DNA of 64,000 bases from Bacillota bacterium (GTDB lineage Bacteria > Bacillota > Clostridia > Christensenellales > Aristaeellaceae). This document shows positions 8,434 to 16,725 of this stretch, piece by piece. Location: NCBI GenBank assembly GCA_023444095.1, contig JAEZRP010000036.1:248001-312000 (forward strand), given 5' to 3'. Numbering within the stretch: the stretch's first letter is position 1; each line of letters begins with the position of its first letter. The notes under the pieces are model-generated. The model saw only the letters and a list, made by a program, of their open reading frames with translations, had not been told where the DNA came from and did not search any database. Position numbers and translations under genes: made by a program.

Positions 8434-8512
8434 GCTTCCCTACGGTGGGATTACCCACATCAGGTTCGAGGGGACCGGGCTTTCGCCCATCTCAGCTTGC
8501 GCGCCCCCAGCG
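8434..8512 (-). ncRNA. TPP riboswitch (THI element) upstream of thiT
   Basis: The minus strand carries the conserved aptamer blocks in order: GGGGGCGC, GCTGAGAT (about 8497-8489), CCCCTCGAACCTGATG (ending near 8457), GGGTAATCCCACC and GTAGGGAA. These match the THI-box core, including CUGAGA and ACCUGAU. A minus-strand TATAAT at 8530-8525 is a possible -10, without a clear -35. Confidence 0.95.
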
Positions 8513-8541
8513 GTTACAGGAATGATTATATAGATCCCTTG

Positions 8542-10323
8542 TTAAATGTGTTCGGTGTCGACGCTGATTTTCAAAACTTCGAGCTGCTCCGGCTTCACGT
8601 CCGCGGGCGTGTCCATCATCAGGCAGTTCGCGCCCTGCGCCTTCGGGAACGCGATCACGTCTCTCAGGCTGTCCGCGTGGGAAAGGATCATGAGGAGCCT
8701 GTCCACGCCGAATGCGAACCCGCCGTGCGGCGGCGCGCCGAAGCGGAAGGCGTCCAGGAGGAATCCAAAGCGGTGCTGCGCCTCGTCCTTCGTGATGCCG
8801 ATCATTTCGAACATCTTCGCCTGCGCGTCGGCGCGGTGGATGCGAATGGAGCCGGAGCCCATCTCGATGCCGTTCATGACGAGGTCGTACGCGCGCGCGC
8901 GCACCTTGTCCATCTCGCCGCTCAGGTACTTCTCATCCTCGGGCATCCAGCTCGTGAAGGGATGATGCATCGCGACGTAGCGGTTCTCCTCCTCGCTGTA
9001 CTCGAAGAGGGGAAACTCGGTGACCCAGAAGAGGTTGTACAGATTTTCATCGATCAGCCCGCGCCGACGCGCGATCTCGCAGCGAAGCGCCCCGAGCGCC
9101 TGAAGCGTCACGGCGGTTTTGTCCGCCACGAAGAACAGGATGTCGCCCGGCTGGGCGGAGAACGATTTCACGAGCGCGTCCGAGAACGCGGGCGTCAGGA
9201 ACTTGTTGAACGAGCTCCTGGTCGTGCCGTCCTCATTCACGCTCAGATGCGCGAGGCCCTTGGCGCGGTAGGTCTTGACGTACTCGACGAGGGAGTCGGT
9301 CTGCTTCCTCGTCATGTCCGCGCCGCCCTCGACGCGGATGCCGCGCACGCTGCCGCCCTCGGCCGCCGTCTGCTCGAACACGGGAAAGCCGCAGCCCGCA
9401 CACAGGCCCGTCACATCCACAAGCTTCATTTCAAAGCGCGTGTCGGGCTTGTCGGAGCCGTAGTTCTCCATGGCGTCCTTCCACGTCATGCGGGGGAGGG
9501 GGAGGGGGATTTCGATGTCCATGACTTCCCGAAACACCGCCGCGAACGCGCCCTCGATCACATTCTGGATCATCCCTTCGTCGATGAACGACATCTCGAC
9601 GTCGAGCTGCGTGAACTCCGGCTGGCGATCGGCGCGGCTGTCCTCGTCGCGGAAGCAGCGCGCGACCTGGAAATACTTGTCGAAGCCCGCGAGCATCAGA
9701 AGCTGCTTGTAGATCTGGGGCGACTGGGGGAGGGCGTAGAATTCGCCCGGATGAAGCCGCGAGGGCACGAGGAAGTCGCGCGCGCCCTCGGGGGTGGATT
9801 TGGTGAGCATGGGGGTTTCGACCTCGGTGAAGCCCTCGGAATCCATGTAGCTTCGGATGACGTGCAGAACCTTCGAGCGCATGCGCAGCCGCTCCTGCAG
9901 GGAGGACTTTCTGAGGTCGAGGTAGCGGTACTTGAGCCGGACGAGCTCGTTCTCCTCCGCCTTGTCGTCGATGTAGATGGGCGGCGTATCGGATTTGTTG
10001 AGGAGCGCGGCATCCTTCACGAACACCTCGATCGCGCCCGTCTTCATCTCGCGGTTGATCGCCGATTCTCCGCGCGCGCGCACCTCGCCCGAGACGGTCA
10101 CGACGTACTCGCTCCTCAGCGACTGGCCGAGCCTGAAGATTTCCTCGCCGCACACGTCCGCGTCGAACACCAGCTGTATGAGGCCCTCTCGGTCGCGCAG
10201 CCACGCGAACGCGACGCCACCCAGATCGCGCGTCCTCTGGATCCAGCCAGACAGGTGAACCGTCTTGCCGACATCATGTTCCGTCAGGATTCCGCAGTAA
10301 TGGTCCCTCTGAAAGTCGAGCAT
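8542..10323 (-). CDS. aspS: Aspartyl-tRNA synthetase
   Basis: 593 residues, the normal bacterial length. The N-terminal OB fold binds the anticodon (VHLSGWIQRTRDLGGVAF). Class II motifs follow: motif 2 in FQVARCFRDEDSRADRQPE with FTQLDVEMSF, the bacterial GAD insert (FFVADK), and motif 3 in GAPPHGGFAFGVDRLLMIL. The enzyme charges tRNA-Asp in the cytosol. Whether it also charges tRNA-Asn cannot be decided. The start is the ATG at 10323, nine bases after GGAGG (10337-10333), two bases after the hisS stop, so the genes form one operon under the T-box. Confidence 0.97.
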   Translation of the reverse strand: MLDFQRDHYCGILTEHDVGKTVHLSGWIQRTRDLGGVAFAWLRDREGLIQLVFDADVCGEEIFRLGQSLRSEYVVTVSGEVRARGESAINREMKTGAIEVFVKDAALLNKSDTPPIYIDDKAEENELVRLKYRYLDLRKSSLQERLRMRSKVLHVIRSYMDSEGFTEVETPMLTKSTPEGARDFLVPSRLHPGEFYALPQSPQIYKQLLMLAGFDKYFQVARCFRDEDSRADRQPEFTQLDVEMSFIDEGMIQNVIEGAFAAVFREVMDIEIPLPLPRMTWKDAMENYGSDKPDTRFEMKLVDVTGLCAGCGFPVFEQTAAEGGSVRGIRVEGGADMTRKQTDSLVEYVKTYRAKGLAHLSVNEDGTTRSSFNKFLTPAFSDALVKSFSAQPGDILFFVADKTAVTLQALGALRCEIARRRGLIDENLYNLFWVTEFPLFEYSEEENRYVAMHHPFTSWMPEDEKYLSGEMDKVRARAYDLVMNGIEMGSGSIRIHRADAQAKMFEMIGITKDEAQHRFGFLLDAFRFGAPPHGGFAFGVDRLLMILSHADSLRDVIAFPKAQGANCLMMDTPADVKPEQLEVLKISVDTEHI

Positions 10324-10325
10324 GT

Positions 10326-11585
10326 CTATTTGCCTCCAATGGCGCGGACGATTTCGCCGCGCGCGATTTCCTCTTCGGTGCTCTTTTCCATGTCCCGGAT
10401 TTTCACGACGCCCTTTTCGAGCTCGTCCGACGCGATCACGATCACCTTTTTCGCGCCGATCTTGTCGGCATACTTGAACTGGGCCTTCATGCTGCGCGCG
10501 GCATGATCCATGTCGGCGCGCACGCCCGCCAGGCGCAGCTCCCGCACCAGCTTCACGCCCTCGAGCCGGGCCGCGTCGCCCAGCGTGACGATGAACGCTT
10601 CGCACGCATCTTCCGCCTTCGGCGCGACGCCGCGCATGTCCTGCACCATGATGATGCGCTCGACGCCCATGCCGAAGCCGATGCCCGGGGTCGCGGGGCC
10701 GTCGAGGGCTTCGATGAGCCCGTCGTAGCGCCCGCCGCCGCACACGGTCAGCTCGCCCGTCGGCGTTTCGGTGATGATCTCGAACACCGTCTTTGTGTAA
10801 TAGTCGAGTCCGCGCACGATGCGGGGATCGACGGTATAGGAAAGACCCTCGGCGGTCAGATACGCCTGGAGCTTTTCAAAGTGCGCCTTGCAATCGTCGC
10901 ACAGCATGTCGAGCATCGTGGGCGCGTTTTTGGTAAGCTCCTTGCAGGACTCGACCTTGCAGTCGAGGATGCGCAGGGGGTTTCGGTCGTAACGACCCCG
11001 GCACGTCTCGCACAGATCCGGAAGCATCGGCCTCAAAAAGTCCTTGAGCGCCTCCTGATACCTGGCGCGGCAGGTCGGACAGCCGATGGAGTTGATCGCG
11101 AGTTTGAGTCCGTCGATGCCGCAGCCTTCGAGCACGTCCACGGCAAGCCGAATCACCTCCGCATCGCAGCTCGCGTCCTTGGCGCCGAACACCTCGACGC
11201 CCAGCTGGTGATGCTCCCGGAACCGACCCGACTGGGGCTTCTCGTAGCGGAAGACGGGGCAGGAGATGTAGCACATCTTGACGGGCAGGGGATCGGCGTA
11301 CAGGTGCGCCTCGATGAACGCGCGCGCTACGCCCGCCGTGCCCTCGGGCTTGAGGGTGATGGAGCGCTCGCCCTTGTCGAGGAAGGTGTACATTTCCTTC
11401 TGCACGACGTCGGTCGTGTCGCCCACTCCGCGCTGGAACAGCTCCGTATGCTCGAACATCGGGGTGCGGATCTCGCGATAGCCCGCCAGATCGCAGGTTT
11501 TGCGCATCACGTCCTCGATGGAGTGCCATCTGTGCGCGTCGCGCGGAAGCATGTCCTGTGTGCCCTTGGGCGCCTGTGTGAGCAT
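10326..11585 (-). CDS. hisS: Histidyl-tRNA synthetase
   Basis: 419 residues, typical for HisRS. It begins with LTQAPKGTQDMLP and shows the class II core: RTPMFEHTELFQRGVGDTTD (motif 1 region), YCISCPVFRYEKPQ-type motif 2 (read here as MCYISCPVFRYEKPQSGR), the histidine-binding RGLDYYTKTVFE and AGGRYD-like CGGGRYDGL, and motif 3 GIGFGMGVERI. The C-terminal anticodon domain follows. The middle of the protein carries cysteine pairs (CPTC, CETC, CDDC), a zinc-ribbon-like feature seen in many clostridial HisRS. The start is the ATG at 11585, preceded by AAAGGAGAG. It is the first gene of the hisS-aspS operon. Confidence 0.97.
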   Translation of the reverse strand: MLTQAPKGTQDMLPRDAHRWHSIEDVMRKTCDLAGYREIRTPMFEHTELFQRGVGDTTDVVQKEMYTFLDKGERSITLKPEGTAGVARAFIEAHLYADPLPVKMCYISCPVFRYEKPQSGRFREHHQLGVEVFGAKDASCDAEVIRLAVDVLEGCGIDGLKLAINSIGCPTCRARYQEALKDFLRPMLPDLCETCRGRYDRNPLRILDCKVESCKELTKNAPTMLDMLCDDCKAHFEKLQAYLTAEGLSYTVDPRIVRGLDYYTKTVFEIITETPTGELTVCGGGRYDGLIEALDGPATPGIGFGMGVERIIMVQDMRGVAPKAEDACEAFIVTLGDAARLEGVKLVRELRLAGVRADMDHAARSMKAQFKYADKIGAKKVIVIASDELEKGVVKIRDMEKSTEEEIARGEIVRAIGGK

Positions 11586-11614
11586 TTGGTACTCTCCTTT
11601 CAGTTGGAACCGAT

Positions 11615-11846
11615 ATAAAAACGCCTCCGTCCCCTTGTAGGGGCGAAGGATTCGCGGTGCCACCCTGCTTGCGCCGACGGCGCTTCTCATATGCCTTTAT
11701 CGCGGGCCGCGCCGCATCGCGGAGGCTCCGGGCCGTCGTTCGCCGTTTCCCCGCGCGGGCGCTTCCAGCACGCGTCACCCTTCTCTCGTGCGCGGGCGAT
11801 CGCGGGTACTCTGCCCTTCATCACCTTTGACGGATATCAATGCATG
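11615..11846 (-). ncRNA. T-box leader of the hisS-aspS operon
   Basis: The minus strand holds the T-box sequence AGGGTGGCACCGCG (11666-11653), followed by a terminator helix (11652-11631) and a run of T at 11630-11626. Stem I lies upstream, with AGAGAAGGGTGACGCGTGCTG near 11790-11768. Uncharged tRNA pairs with the T-box and stabilises the antiterminator. A GAC in the segment GAACGACGG near 11735 is a plausible Asp specifier, but I cannot fold the helix with certainty. Confidence 0.92.
11626..11652 (-). terminator. T-box-controlled terminator
   Basis: On the minus strand CCTTCGCCCC pairs with GGGGACGGAGG around TACAA, and TTTTT follows at 11630-11626. It overlaps the T-box antiterminator sequence, as expected for this mechanism. 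Confidence 0.85.
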
Positions 11847-11847
11847 G

Positions 11848-11877
11848 ATTATATGCCATGCCGTCCTTTGGTGTCAA
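11848..11877 (-). promoter_or_regulatory. SigmaA-type promoter of the T-box/hisS/aspS operon
   Basis: Minus strand TTGACA (11877-11872) and TATAAT (11853-11848) are both consensus, with an 18-base spacer. Confidence 0.9.
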
Positions 11878-11895
11878 GTTAAGCTTTCCCAAATC

Positions 11896-12756
11896 TCAAC
11901 TCTTCTTCCCGGTGCGGATGTCCTTGAAGCCCTCGCCGAGCACTTCGCGGGCGTTGATCGCGATCATGAACGCGCGGGGATCGCACATCATGACGATCCT
12001 TCGAAGCTGCATGGTCTCGAAGCGGTTGATGACGCACAGGAGCACCTCGCGGCTTTCGCCGCTGTAGAGCCCGCGCCCGGAGAGTCCCGTCACGCCGCGC
12101 TCCATTTCCTCCAGAATGCGTTTACCGATGGCCTGCGATTCCTTCGAGACGATGAGAAACGCCGTCGCGCGGTTGAGGCCGTCGAGCACGAAGTCCACGG
12201 TGTAGTTCATGATCGACACGGCGATCAGCGCGTACATGGCGAGAACGGGGGAGAACACGAACGCCGACGCGAAGACGACCAGCCCGTCCACCCCGAACAT
12301 GATGACGCCCACCTTGATCGACGGAACCTTCGAATGGATGAGCGCGGCGAGCATGTCGGAGCCGCCCGTCGTCGCGCTGCCGCGCAGAATGAGCCCGAAG
12401 CCCGCGCCGCCCATCACGCCGCCGAAAATCGCGGACAGGAGCGCGTCGTCCGTCAAAGCGCCAACCGGCAGATAGTCGATGAGAAGCGACAGCGCAACAG
12501 ACGCGATCAGGGATTTTACGCCGAACCGGATGCCCATGTGGCGCATCGAGACGAAAAAGAGGGGGATGTTCAGAATGAGCGCGACCGTGCCGACCTTCAC
12601 GCCGATGAGCGCGTTGAGAAGCTGGCCGATGCCAGTAAATCCGCCGGGCGCGACCTCGTTGGGAACGAGGAACATCCGGTACGCCAGAGAGCACACCAGA
12701 AGTCCCGCCGCGATGTACGCCGCGTTTTTCGCCGACTCGATCCGCTTTGACCGCAT
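11896..12756 (-). CDS. YitT family membrane protein (DUF161 + DUF2179)
   Basis: 286 residues. Five to six membrane segments occupy residues ~10-175. Family blocks are present: FLVPNEVAPGGFTGIGQLLN near 29, FGVKSLIASVALSLLIDYLP, and RGSATTGGSDMLAALIH near 128. The C-terminal DUF2179 domain (residues ~200-280) has GRGLYSGESREVLLCVINR and MMCDPRAFMIAINAREVLGEGF. The biochemical role of the family is not settled; transport or sensing at the membrane is presumed. The start at 12756 is supported by GGGAGGG upstream. It stands between the T-box promoter region and a divergent Cys-rich gene. Confidence 0.88.
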   Translation of the reverse strand: MRSKRIESAKNAAYIAAGLLVCSLAYRMFLVPNEVAPGGFTGIGQLLNALIGVKVGTVALILNIPLFFVSMRHMGIRFGVKSLIASVALSLLIDYLPVGALTDDALLSAIFGGVMGGAGFGLILRGSATTGGSDMLAALIHSKVPSIKVGVIMFGVDGLVVFASAFVFSPVLAMYALIAVSIMNYTVDFVLDGLNRATAFLIVSKESQAIGKRILEEMERGVTGLSGRGLYSGESREVLLCVINRFETMQLRRIVMMCDPRAFMIAINAREVLGEGFKDIRTGKKS

Positions 12757-12823
12757 TTGACCCTCCCGCGCGCGCGCGCATAGCATGTATTGGCGGCAAT
12801 CGCCGCTGAAAGGATGATTCAAT

Positions 12824-13144
12824 ATGTCAAAAGGCAGTTGGTCCTGCCATCCGGCGCGGCCCTGTCCGCCGGATCCGTGGCCCGCGCCGCCGCGTCCGCC
12901 CATGAACCCGTGCATGCCGTCAAATTGCGGCTGCGGGAACGCGGATTCGTCCATGCGCGTCAGGCTCTTCGAGCCGCGGCACTGTGAGCCGAAGTGCGGC
13001 TGTCCCATGCCGCCCGCCGCGCCGCCCGTTACGATATGTAACCCCTGGAACCCCAACGAAATCGCCGTCGTCACCCTCAGCCTCGACGAGTGCGGCAACC
13101 TCGTCGTGTGCGTCCGCCGAGAGAACCGCTGCCATTGCAGGTAG
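12824..13144 (+). CDS. Small Cys/Pro-rich protein of unknown function
   Basis: 106 residues from an ATG preceded by GAAAGGA (12808-12814). Prolines dominate the first half (PDPWPAPPRPP). Thirteen cysteines are spread through the chain, several as CxC pairs (NCGCG, PKCGC, RCHC). The C-terminal third looks folded (NEIAVVTLSLDECGNLVVCV). There is no signal peptide. I do not recognise a family. Composition recalls spore-coat or exosporium proteins, where cysteines cross-link, but no sporulation gene is adjacent. The stop lies just before a repeat element. A non-coding alternative is possible, although the ribosome site and the codon pattern argue for a gene. Confidence 0.6.
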   Translation: MSKGSWSCHPARPCPPDPWPAPPRPPMNPCMPSNCGCGNADSSMRVRLFEPRHCEPKCGCPMPPAAPPVTICNPWNPNEIAVVTLSLDECGNLVVCVRRENRCHCR

Positions 13145-13516
13145 AGGGGACGCCGGGACGCCGCCCCGGACCCCGCTCAAGGGCCATTGGCCCTTAAGAG
13201 ATCCATACCAATGTAAATAAAATACATTTTCTCGGTCGTCCGGAGGCCCAGGCGCGCTGACCGAACCTGTTCGATCAGCGCGGTCGCGAAGCGACTTGGT
13301 TTGCCAAAGGCAAACCAACCTTGCCCCGGACGACCGAATTCATGTTGCGGGACGCGAAGGTTTCAAAAACCATCGAATGAAGGCTGGGAAAATGCCGTTA
13401 TTTCCTTCAGCTCCACTGCGATCCGATAACTTATAGATCATATTTCCCCATCCAGTACGGGATTCTCAAGGGACATCGTCCCTTGAGCGGGGTCCGGGGC
13501 GGCGCCCCGGCGTTCC
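13145..13516. repeat. Large palindromic intergenic element between convergent genes
   Basis: The gap between the Cys-rich gene and glpK is filled by one inverted-repeat element. The left arm (13152-13200) and right arm (13465-13512) are near-perfect reverse complements over ~48 bases, and each arm contains a sub-hairpin (CTCAAGGG...CCCTTGAG). Inside, TCGGTCGTCCGG (13232-13243) pairs with CCGGACGACCGA (13326-13337) and encloses three further hairpins: GCGCTGA/TCAGCGC, GTCGC/GCGAC and TTGGTTTGCC/GGCAAACCAA. Between 13338 and 13464 I see no coding signal. Related elements lie at 40044, 56509, 60378 and, more diverged, 7277 and 61855. No transposase is present. Confidence 0.85.
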
Positions 13517-13519
13517 CCG

Positions 13520-15007
13520 TTACTCCTCGGCCCAGCCTCCCGCCCGCGCAACCGCCCGCTTCCAGTCGTGGAGCAGGCGTTCGCGCCGCGCGCCGTCCAT
13601 TTGGGGGGAGAACGCGCGGCTGACGGTCTGGATCTTGGCCATGTCGGAGTCCGACCAGAGGCCGACGGCGCGGCCTGCGAGCATGGCGGCTCCGAGCGCG
13701 GTGGACTCGATGACGGAGGGGCGAATGACCTTCGCGCCGAGGATGTCCGCCTGGAACTGCATGAGGAAGTCGTTCGCGCTCGCGCCGCCGTCCACGCGCA
13801 GGAGGGGCATGGAGATGCCGCTGTCGCGCTGCATCGCGCCGATGACATCGGCCGACTGGTAGGCGATGGCCTCGAGCGCCGCGCGGACGACGTGCGCGCG
13901 CCCCGCGCCCCGCGTGAGTCCGACGATCAGTCCGCGCGCGTACATGTCCCAGGTGGGCGCGCCGAGGCCGGTGAACGCCGGGACGAAGTAGACGCCCGCG
14001 TTGTCGGGCACGGAGGACGCGAGTTCCGCGGTCTCGGCGGCTGTCTTGATGAGCTTCATCTCGTCGCGCAGCCACTTCACGACCGCGCCCGCGACGAACA
14101 CGCTCCCCTCGAGCGCGTAGGTCACCTTCCCGTCAAGGCACCAGCCGACGGTCGTGAGAAGCCGGCTCGGCGAGCGCACGGGCGTCTTGCCGGTGTTCAT
14201 CAGAACGAAGCAGCCCGTGCCGTAGGTGTTCTTGCACATGCCGGGCGTGAAGCAGCCCTGCCCGAAGAGCGCCGCGTGCTGATCCCCCGCGAGCGCGGCG
14301 ACCGGAATCTCCCGGCCGAGGATCGACTTGTCGAGCGTGCCGACGATCGCGGAGGAATCCACGACCTCCGGAAGCAGCTTCGCCGGAATGTCCATCATCC
14401 GCAGAAGCTCCGCGTCCCATCCCTTTTCGAAGATGTTGTAGAGCATGGTGCGCGAGGCGTTGGTCACGTCGGTCACATGCCGCTTTTCCTTCGTGAGCAT
14501 GTAGGTAAGGTAGCTGTCGACGGTGCCGAAGCACAGATCGCCACGCTCGGCCCGCTCGCGCGCGCCCTCGACGTTCTCGAGAAGCCACTCCAGCTTCGTG
14601 CCGGAGAAGTACGCGTCTGGAATCAGCCCCGTGCGGTTCGTGATTATGCTGCCCAGCCCGTCGCGCTTCAACCGCTCGACGATGGGCGCGGTGCGCCTGC
14701 ATTGCCATACGATGGCGTTCGAGACGGTTTCGCCGGTCTTCCGATCCCAGAGAAGCGTCGTCTCGCGCTGGTTCGTGATCCCGACCGCCTCGATGCGCTT
14801 CACGTCGATGCCCGAAAGCTCGACCGCGAGCCGCGCGGCCGCGATCTGGCTTTCGAGGATCGCCTTCGGGGCGTGCTCTACCCAGCCGGGCCTCGGGTAA
14901 AGCTGTTCAAACTCGATGCCCTGCGCCGCGACCGTATTGCCCACCTCGTCGAAAATCACGGCGCGGGAGCTGGTCGTGCCCTGATCGAGCGCCAACACAT
15001 ACTTCAT
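13520..15007 (-). CDS. glpK: Glycerol kinase
   Basis: 495 residues, the expected length. It starts with YVLALDQGTTSSRAVIFD (phosphate-binding loop of the FGGY fold) and contains GITNQRETTLLWD, AIVWQCRRT (glycerol-binding), GTVDSYLTYMLT, GDQHAALFGQGCF, NTYGTGCFVLMNTG and LRVDGGASANDFLMQFQAD, all typical of GlpK. It phosphorylates glycerol with ATP to sn-glycerol 3-phosphate in the cytosol. A histidine regulated by phosphotransfer in low-GC relatives is not evident to me here. The gene follows the beta-propeller gene by 15 bases, so the two are probably co-transcribed. No glycerol facilitator or dehydrogenase is adjacent. Confidence 0.97.
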   Translation of the reverse strand: MKYVLALDQGTTSSRAVIFDEVGNTVAAQGIEFEQLYPRPGWVEHAPKAILESQIAAARLAVELSGIDVKRIEAVGITNQRETTLLWDRKTGETVSNAIVWQCRRTAPIVERLKRDGLGSIITNRTGLIPDAYFSGTKLEWLLENVEGARERAERGDLCFGTVDSYLTYMLTKEKRHVTDVTNASRTMLYNIFEKGWDAELLRMMDIPAKLLPEVVDSSAIVGTLDKSILGREIPVAALAGDQHAALFGQGCFTPGMCKNTYGTGCFVLMNTGKTPVRSPSRLLTTVGWCLDGKVTYALEGSVFVAGAVVKWLRDEMKLIKTAAETAELASSVPDNAGVYFVPAFTGLGAPTWDMYARGLIVGLTRGAGRAHVVRAALEAIAYQSADVIGAMQRDSGISMPLLRVDGGASANDFLMQFQADILGAKVIRPSVIESTALGAAMLAGRAVGLWSDSDMAKIQTVSRAFSPQMDGARRERLLHDWKRAVARAGGWAEE

Positions 15008-15022
15008 CGATTTCCCTCCATC

Positions 15023-16642
15023 TTACTCAAACGAAACCGCAACGATCTTCTTGCCGCGCGTCCCGACGACGAGCGTGTTCCCGAACACCGCGGGCGAGGC
15101 CTCGACGTTCGACTTCATGTCGATGTCTGAGACGAGTTCCCCGGTGAGCCCGTCGATGAGCCGCATCTGCCCGGACGAGCTTGCCACCACGACATAGCCC
15201 CGCCCGGTGTCCGCGTACACGCACACGGGAGAGGACCAGCCGTAGCTCTTGAGCGAACGCCGCCAGGCGACCGCGCCCGTCTGTTTGTCGATGCACAGGA
15301 GCGTCCCGCCGTCCTCCGTGCGCGCCACCTGAATGTATATGTACTTCGCGAGGCTCCCCTTGCCGAGCGCGGGGGTCGCGAACGCGCCGCCATTGGCGTC
15401 GTTGCGCCGCTTCACCTTCTCCTCGACCGACCAGACCGGCTCGCCCGTGAGCGCGTTGACCTTGCGGATGTTGCACACGCCCGCGTCGCCCCGCAGATCG
15501 AGCTCGTTCGCGGTGTAGAGGGCGACCATGCCGCTCTCCTCCGGCTCGAGGACGATGGTGGAGTCGGTGTCGTCGCCCGCGTCGCCCGCCCACACGAGCC
15601 GCATCGAATTGACGTCCACGCACTGGATGAGCCCGGAGTTGTCCGCGAAGTAGGCGTAACGGTTGTAGGCCGCTACGGAGTTCTCGGTTCCAAGCCGCGT
15701 CGAGACCTTCGACGTGTAGACGTATTTCACGACCTGGGGGGCGACCGAAATCGTGCCCGCGTCCGGATCGTAGCGCGTGTTCAGCTTGAGCGTGTAGAAG
15801 ATGCCGTTTTCACCCGGCTGGAGCATGGTGTCGGTCGCGCCGTCGATGAGGGGCGAGGCGTCAAACGCGTACCAGCTGCGCTGGGCGTCCGAATCCCGGC
15901 CGTCCAGGAAGTAGAGCACCGAGCCGTCGATCAGGCTGAAGATGCGCGTTCCGATCTTCACGGATTTTCCGTGCACCTCCGGAATACCCTGCCCACAGTA
16001 GAGAAGGGGATAGCCGCGCGGGTCGACGGACAAGCTCCCCTTGATCGGCGCGCCGACGTTGATCGCGTCGCGCGTGGCGCTGCCGTCGTCGAGGTCGAGA
16101 AAGTAGATGTGCCCGTCGAGCGTCGCGTAGATGACTTCGACGAGGTCCGCCTTCGCCTTCTTGTCCGGGTAGAGGTTCATGACCTTCCGGGTTTCCTCCG
16201 GCCAGCGGACGATGGAGCACTGCCCCGTCCAGCCGACGCCCGACCACTCGTCGAGCCCGCCGATGGACGCCGCCCACTTGTACGTCAGTTTCGTGGGCTC
16301 CGCGCCGACGGTGCCGAAGGACGCGCTGTCGCGGTAGTTGTTGCCCCGAAACGTCGTGATCCCCTCAAGCCCGGTGAAATCGTCCGAACCCCCGAACGCG
16401 ATGGGCATTTCGCGCCGGTAATCCGCGATCCTGTCCCCGTCGCCGTCGAGCACGGCGGACTTGATGCCGAGCTTCTTGTCGTCGGGCCGCGCGCCCTCCG
16501 GAATCGCGGCCTCGTCGATCAGTCTGGTCGCGGGCCCGCGCGTCGCGTCCGGTTCGACGGTCGGCATAGGCGCTTCGCACAGCGCGGAAAGCGCGAGCGC
16601 GAGAAGCATGATGATCAGGAAAAGCGTGCGGCTCCTTGACAT
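15023..16642 (-). CDS. Secreted PQQ-like beta-propeller protein
   Basis: 539 residues. An N-terminal signal sequence (residues 1-22) is followed by a region with an acidic DGDGDRIADYR loop. From about residue 90 on, PQQ/WD-like blades repeat: short strands with G-x-L/I-Y-x-L-D motifs such as GHIYFLDLDDGSATRD, GSVLYFLDG, TLLCIDKQTGAVAWRRS, GQMRLIDGLTGELV and VVGTRGKKIVAVSF. Such propellers serve as scaffolds or ligand binders outside the membrane; PQQ itself need not be bound. SALCEAP near the cleavage point contains a cysteine, but it is not a clean lipobox. It lies upstream of glpK with a 15-base gap. Its function in relation to glycerol is unknown. Confidence 0.75.
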   Translation of the reverse strand: MSRSRTLFLIIMLLALALSALCEAPMPTVEPDATRGPATRLIDEAAIPEGARPDDKKLGIKSAVLDGDGDRIADYRREMPIAFGGSDDFTGLEGITTFRGNNYRDSASFGTVGAEPTKLTYKWAASIGGLDEWSGVGWTGQCSIVRWPEETRKVMNLYPDKKAKADLVEVIYATLDGHIYFLDLDDGSATRDAINVGAPIKGSLSVDPRGYPLLYCGQGIPEVHGKSVKIGTRIFSLIDGSVLYFLDGRDSDAQRSWYAFDASPLIDGATDTMLQPGENGIFYTLKLNTRYDPDAGTISVAPQVVKYVYTSKVSTRLGTENSVAAYNRYAYFADNSGLIQCVDVNSMRLVWAGDAGDDTDSTIVLEPEESGMVALYTANELDLRGDAGVCNIRKVNALTGEPVWSVEEKVKRRNDANGGAFATPALGKGSLAKYIYIQVARTEDGGTLLCIDKQTGAVAWRRSLKSYGWSSPVCVYADTGRGYVVVASSSGQMRLIDGLTGELVSDIDMKSNVEASPAVFGNTLVVGTRGKKIVAVSFE

Positions 16643-16678
16643 GAGCGACCACTCCGTTCGTGTTCTTTTGAATGAAGA

Positions 16679-16705
16679 AGGGACGACCGAAACGATCGTC
16701 CCTTG
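16679..16705 (-). terminator. Terminator after the acidic membrane protein gene
   Basis: Minus strand AAGGGACGA (16705-16697) and TCGTCCCTT (16687-16679) form a 9-bp stem, followed by CTTCATTC. It separates the 626-residue protein gene from the downstream propeller gene. Confidence 0.65.
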
Positions 16706-16725
16706 CGCGGGTCCGTCCGCAGGTA

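Noticed and set aside
8248..10506. Open frame of 752 codons on the plus strand
   Set aside because: It runs antisense through thiT's leader and aspS and would disregard the riboswitch. Composition is His/Arg/Glu-rich without motifs.
13145..13516. Insertion sequence
   Set aside because: Arms are inverted as in a transposon, but there is no transposase frame, and I could not see a target duplication. I kept it as a repeat element of unknown kind.
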